64,000 nucleotides of DNA from positions 429,921 to 493,920 of the forward strand of contig CAJNDS010002288.1 of NCBI GenBank assembly GCA_905221605.1, in the 5' to 3' direction. Below, piece after piece: positions 60,272 through 64,000 of the stretch (positions are counted from its first letter, which is position 1; each line of letters opens with the position of its first letter). The position numbers and the translations under genes are program-made. Below the pieces are notes generated by a model. That model searched no databases. It was not told the DNA's origin and was given only the letters and a program-made list of their open reading frames with translations. The stretch comes from Symbiodinium natans (Eukaryota > Sar > Dinophyceae > Suessiales > Symbiodiniaceae).

Positions 60272-60958
60272 TGTTTAGCACAAAGAGGTCAGGTTGATTC
60301 CATGGGGTGCTGTTTAGATGTACATGTAACTTTTGGGTTTGGGCCTGGGATAGACATCGACCTCATCGTGGACGAGCAGGAATAGATGTTGGACTTCATG
60401 TCCGGTCGCAGCTGTGAGCTGCTCAAGAAGGGCCCTTCTTAGACTTGTAGCAGCCGACCTTGTACAGTTTTCGCCCCCGTGGATAGTGTTCCTGTACGTC
60501 GTGGACTTGATTGGCCAACTCGCATCCGGAGGAAAGAGGAGCCAAAAGGGTCGGGCGTTGACGAGGAATAGATCCTTTTCCCTAACCTCGGGATAGTTAT
60601 CTGTTCTCTTTACAACTCATAGCCGGAGGCCGGAGGATACTGAGTGCAGGTGGCTGTTCAGGTGAATATCGGGATAGGTGTACAACACGCAGCCGGACGG
60701 CTAGTGGATACATCTAGAGCGATAGGTTACCACCCCCTGGAGATAGCAACTCTGGGGATCCTTCCGACAGTTAACGTCGGGAGTGGCTCGGAACGATTGG
60801 CTAGCTACCTTGAGTTCCCCGTTGACAGGGATACTGTTACTTCTGGTGCAACATTACAACCTACAACTGTAAATATACAACTTCTTTCTCCTCGTGTGGC
60901 CTGAGCTAGTTACTGGAGCGGGTTGCGCAAGTTTTCATTGGTTTGGACACTTCGCACA
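60272..60958 (+). repeat. 3' LTR (687 bp)
   Basis: Same length and sequence as 22148-22834 by direct reading. It ends CGCACA and is followed by a copy of flanking gene sequence (tgtttggagacc). Confidence 0.9.
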
Positions 60959-61152
60959 TGTTTGGAGACCTGGTCCTGATGCGAAGTTGCCTTCCAAGAC
61001 TGCTGACTCAAGTAGCATACATGCCACTCCAAGTACTCAACATAGTTCCGAAGACGCTGCACTTCATTGGTCAACATATCTCTAGCATGACACTGGACCT
61101 CCCTGCGAGCTCTCCGAAGCCTCCTTTTGGCACAGGGCATCTCTCCATCCAT
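60959..61152 (-). pseudogene. 5' fragment of the unknown minus-strand gene
   Basis: Starts with the same ATG context as the gene at 61374-62231 (MDGEMPCAKRRLRRARREVQ) but is cut after about 64 codons by the 3' LTR; the open frame then runs on into LTR sequence to 60910. Not expected to make the full protein. Confidence 0.6.
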
Positions 61153-61316
61153 GGTCGTGAACTATTTGTGCTCTGCGTGGGCTACGCAACCTATGCCTGC
61201 CATGCCCGCCTTGAGCTTGAAGCATGCGGCAGAGGATATACAATTGCACGAGCCCGAAATCAACATCCCTTGCAAGTGCAAAGCTTGGCCAGCATGAAGC
61301 AAAGGTAGCGCTTAAC
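60959..61316. repeat. 358-bp direct repeat, copy 1 (abuts the 3' LTR)
   Basis: Matches 62038-62395 at an offset of 1,079. On the minus strand it holds the first codons of the gene at 61374-62231, cut off by the LTR, so this copy is a gene fragment. Both copies end in GCGCTTAAC. Confidence 0.85.
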
Positions 61317-61373
61317 GCCCCCCGCGTTGCGAACACAGAGTGCGAGCAAGGACCACAAGCGCCGACCTATCTC

Positions 61374-62231
61374 CTATCCGGGCCAATCATGCTTTGCTAG
61401 CAGCTCGACATGCGTCGCAGGAAGCCACGCACACATCTCGTGCCCAAGCTCAACCAATACGTAGTCTGGTCTGCAGTTCCAGCCGCATATCCTGCGGACT
61501 CTTCCCTCGCAGCCCTTGTCGACACGAACTGATCTTCGAAATGAGGACGTTGGCAACTCAGCGAGGGTTTTGCCACTTGCACAAGCTTCAACCACCGCAG
61601 AGCGTGTGACCGATACGAGGTCGTCGTGCTCAAAGTGCCACTCGCTTGCAGGGCAGGGCTCCCGCGTTCCTGGCACGACCAACCATCCGAAAACACGCTG
61701 TAGATTGCTGATATCTGCATCGAAGAACTGCGTCTTTCCGAATCGAACATGACACGGAAACGAAGCTTCAAGCTCAGCGGCGCCACTCTCCACTTGCAAG
61801 GTCCAATCGTCCAGAAGGGAAAGCAATCCGCCAGCCCCCCGCATCCATGGCAAAAGATCCTTGTCGAAGTCCGCCGAACCCTCTGTGTCAAAATTCTGCA
61901 GCGAAACGCATCCGATCTCAGTGTCTGCCACAAGCTGTCGAAGCCGGTCAACGCCATCGGACAATATCTCCAGTCTTACCGCCGTGATGCCCGCATAGAT
62001 GTCACTCAGCTCAGTCGGGTCGCCGAGGCTCTTAACCTGTTTGGAGACCTGGTCCTGATGCGAAGTTGCCTTCCAAGACTGCTGACTCAAGTAGCATACA
62101 TGCCACTCCAAGTACTCAACATAGTTCCGAAGACGCTGCACTTCATTGGTCAACATATCTCTAGCATGACACTGGACCTCCCTGCGAGCTCTCCGAAGCC
62201 TCCTTTTGGCACAGGGCATCTCTCCATCCAT
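61374..62231 (-). CDS. unknown protein, Arg-rich coiled-coil N-terminus
   Basis: 285 aa from ATG at 62231 (minus strand). I do not recognise the family. Residues 1-75 are basic and helical (RRLRRARREVQ, then EVQRLRNYVEYLEW), consistent with a coiled coil. The middle is acidic. The C-terminal part has 'RVDKGCEGRVRRICG' and 'DYVLVELGHEMCAWLP', which could be a small beta-rich module. The first 64 codons lie in the repeat 62038-62395, also present next to the LTR. It could be a single-exon gene or one exon of a longer gene, because the upstream boundary is not defined. Nothing in the sequence shows its regulation. Confidence 0.45.
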   Translation of the reverse strand: MDGEMPCAKRRLRRARREVQCHARDMLTNEVQRLRNYVEYLEWHVCYLSQQSWKATSHQDQVSKQVKSLGDPTELSDIYAGITAVRLEILSDGVDRLRQLVADTEIGCVSLQNFDTEGSADFDKDLLPWMRGAGGLLSLLDDWTLQVESGAAELEASFPCHVRFGKTQFFDADISNLQRVFGWLVVPGTREPCPASEWHFEHDDLVSVTRSAVVEACASGKTLAELPTSSFRRSVRVDKGCEGRVRRICGWNCRPDYVLVELGHEMCAWLPATHVELLAKHDWPG

Positions 62232-62395
62232 GGTCGTGAACTATTTGTGCTCTGCGTGGGCTACGCAACCTATGCCTGCCATGCCCGCCTTGAGCTTGAA
62301 GCATGCGGCAGAGGATATACAATTGCACGAGCCCGAAATCAACATCCCTTGCAAGTGCAAAGCTTGGCCAGCATGAAGCAAAGGTAGCGCTTAAC
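62038..62395. repeat. 358-bp direct repeat, copy 2
   Basis: Counterpart of 60959-61316. It is preceded by GGCTCTTAACC (62027-62037), the reverse complement of the bases that follow the 5' LTR of the retrotransposon. Confidence 0.85.
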
Positions 62396-62434
62396 AAAAA
62401 CAAACAGGGTGCCCTTATCATAGCAGCTTACTGG

Positions 62435-62488
62435 GCTTCCAAGTTGGGTACTTATAGCCCTATGTCGTAGTACCCATGAGCTTCCAAG
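62435..62488. repeat. MITE-like repeat, short copy
   Basis: Ends 'gtagtacccatgagcttccaag', and has 'gggtacttatagccc' near the left end as in the copy at 16590. Confidence 0.4.
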
Positions 62489-62948
62489 CAGTACTTCTGC
62501 CATCCACCTCCTTGCAAGAGGTTTAGGGTTTAGTGTTCAGGGTTTAGGATTGAGGGTTTAGTTTCTGCCCTCTGCCGGACGGAGAAAGGGTTTGGCCTTG
62601 CAAGAAAGGGCTTCGGCAGGCTGTCAGTGTCAGCTGAGTAGGGTTTCGGATTTAGGGTCGGAACTTTTCTTACTGTTGGTTATGAGGGAATTGGGGCCCT
62701 ATATATACCCTTTATGGGATTATGCAGGGTACCTCATTCCCTCATTCCCATATCTTCTGGGCCACGTTTGTAATCTTGTCCTTCAGATCCTCCACCGGCC
62801 TCAGAAGGTGAATCGCAAGACAACTTTCATCAACACCCCCCCCCTTCCATTCGCTAGCCCAAGGTTTGCAAAGTCACTGAAGGTTTACATGTTTTCGTGC
62901 GCTTGAGGAAACACGAACAGACTTTAAATAAATAGATTTACCTATTAT

Positions 62949-62985
62949 GTGTGTATATATATGTATATATCTATATATATATATT
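62949..62985. repeat. TA-rich microsatellite
   Basis: Alternating TATATATATGTATATATCTATATATATATAT sequence, read in short pieces. Confidence 0.75.
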
Positions 62986-63684
62986 TATAACATATAGCAG
63001 TTCTTTTCTGACACAGCCTTCGCCAGTGTTGGATACGTTATGTCTTGAGTTTGTTTTGTTGTCAGCTCAAGGCACCGAGCCCTTTCCAAACCATCTGTAC
63101 GGTGCTGTTGGCAGGGGTGGAGGTTCCTGATGACATGAAAACTTGGTATGTTTTGGTCAAAGCGGCAGTTGCCGGAGTATTTCAACTGCCAGTGAACGAC
63201 TGCCGAAGACATTGATCTTAAACCCTAAGCCCGAATCCTAGTCCGAAAAAGTCATCTATAGGGTTTAAGGTCCCGGCTTCACAGTGCGGTTTTGGACCCC
63301 AAGCTCTAAGCTGTCAGCCCTAGACGTCTCGACCCTTTTAACCTAGACCTGACAACCCCAAACTCTACCCACAGAATCTTGTACCTTGATTTATTGAGAA
63401 TATGAGCACCAGTCTTAAAGCGTTAACCTTAAACCCTGAACCCGGAAGCCCTAGACCCTAAACCCAAAGCCCTAAACCAAAGTCAACGATGAAATTACAT
63501 GCAATTGCCGAAAACGCGTGGAGGCACTGGATCTGGAAGTTCCCGCCCTGAAGGCCATGACTCGAGGGTTTAGGGTTTAGGGTTTAGGATTTAGGGTTTC
63601 GGGTTTAGGGTTTAGGGTGGGGGGTTTAGGGGTTATTCAAGTGGGGCTCTCGAGCAATGATGCCCAAATGATTGATAATGGAGG

Positions 63685-63685
<1 letters not shown>

Positions 63686-63719
<34 letters not shown>
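63686..63719. repeat. 34-nt G homopolymer
   Basis: Uninterrupted run of G. Shorter G runs occur near 1137-1154, 2320-2343 and 21461-21473. Run length in a draft assembly is unreliable. Confidence 0.8.
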
Positions 63720-63720
<1 letters not shown>

Positions 63721-64000
63721 CGAATTAGGGCTTTGCGTAATTAGGTGTAGTGTTATAGCTTTCATTCAACCCTTTTAAACCCTAAATGCACCTGGAAAGA
63801 ATGCCCACAGACGATCCGGGGGCTGCCTGCAATCTACTGGGTCCGCTCTGTGAAGTTGGAGCACTTGGTGTTTCATGTGTATGGTCATTTCTCTACAGTT
63901 TAGGGTTTAGGGTTTAGTTTTTAGGGTTTAGGGTTACTTTGGGTTTAGGGTTTAGGGTTATGGTCCCTTGCGGAGTCCTGATTAATGTTGACCTCGCTTT

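Larger units (their letters stand above)
22148..60958 (+). mobile_element. giant Ty1/copia-type LTR retrotransposon
   Basis: Two 687-bp direct repeats with TG...CA ends bound a 38.8-kb unit in this assembly. The domain order protease (28.6 kb), integrase (31.0-31.5 kb), reverse transcriptase (36.3-37.5 kb), RNase H (37.5-38.1 kb) is that of Ty1/copia. A primer-binding-site candidate follows the 5' LTR and a purine tract precedes the 3' LTR. Five large ORFs all lie on the + strand. A 6.8-kb duplication around a run of 100 Ns (43,901-44,000) is probably an assembly error, so the likely true length is about 31.9 kb. Typical copia elements are about 5-10 kb. The LTRs look identical by reading, which indicates a recent insertion. 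No matching target-site duplication was found (aaaac at left, tgttt at right). Confidence 0.9.
62396..64000. other. right flank, gene-poor repeat-rich DNA
   Basis: Holds a partial MITE-like copy (62435-62488), a TA microsatellite (62949-62985), TTTAGGG patches (63567-63620, 63898-63958) and a run of 34 G (63686-63719). One exon-like piece lies at about 63067-63148, after 'tgtcag' and before 'gtatgt', open without a stop. No gene recognised. Confidence 0.5.

Noticed and set aside
22148-60958. Large minus-strand frames inside the element (up to 376 aa)
   Set aside because: They mirror the purine-rich coding strand and carry no family features.
22143-60963. Target-site duplication of five bases
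   Set aside because: aaaac (left) and tgttt (right) are not direct repeats.

Overview
The window looks like dinoflagellate nuclear DNA, most likely Symbiodiniaceae or a close relative. The support is indirect: degenerate TTTAGGG/CCCTAAA tracts in both orientations throughout the flanks, a multi-exon ubiquitin-like/ankyrin gene with GC, GA and GT splice donors, RCC1-type repeats of the 'CDVPADLGPVVAVSAG' kind, and a Ty1/copia element with very large purine-rich ORFs. No rRNA, tRNA or bacterial-type operon was seen. The species call is inference.

Layout. (1) About 1-22,147 is gene-poor repeat-rich DNA. Scattered short exons between about 796 and 10,095 spell out one ubiquitin-like plus ankyrin-repeat gene on the + strand, whose introns are filled with telomere-like repeats, MITE-like elements, a GC-rich minisatellite and an antisense, broken RCC1-repeat gene. 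From 10.1 to 22.1 kb there are only telomere-like patches, MITE copies, an introner-like repeat and a few weak exon candidates. (2) 22,148-60,958 is one giant LTR retrotransposon of the Ty1/copia order (protease, integrase, RT, RNase H). Its two 687-bp LTRs (TG...CA) look identical, a primer-binding-site candidate abuts the 5' LTR, and a purine tract abuts the 3' LTR. (3) 60,959-62,395 holds an unknown minus-strand gene and a 358-bp duplicated piece of it that abuts the 3' LTR. The rest, to 64,000, is again repeat-rich.

The assembly inside the element is wrong or at least doubled. The 6,783 bp before a 100-N gap (37,118-43,900) recur almost base for base after it (44,001-50,783); I found 5 differences. 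Without this duplication the element would be about 31.9 kb.

Genes of the element, in order: a 1,706-aa Gag-like protein with coiled coils, a RING-like Cys cluster, a capsid-like region and two CCCH fingers; a 434-aa protease ORF (DSG); a 2,709-aa polyprotein with a methyltransferase-like domain, zinc finger, integrase, a 2OG-Fe(II) oxygenase-like domain and RT; an RNase H ORF in the +1 frame; and a 4,548-aa protein with two ADP-ribosyltransferase-fold-like regions (one resembling Tpt1/KptA), zinc clusters and a long coiled coil. Junctions between ORFs carry frame changes and potential RNA structures: two pseudoknot-capable arrangements and one perfect 11-bp hairpin. The whole element, LTRs and non-coding 3' part included, is rich in the pentamer GATAG on the coding strand only. 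I regard this large element with nucleic-acid-modifying-type accessory domains as the main discovery candidate. All domain calls are by eye and need profile searches.
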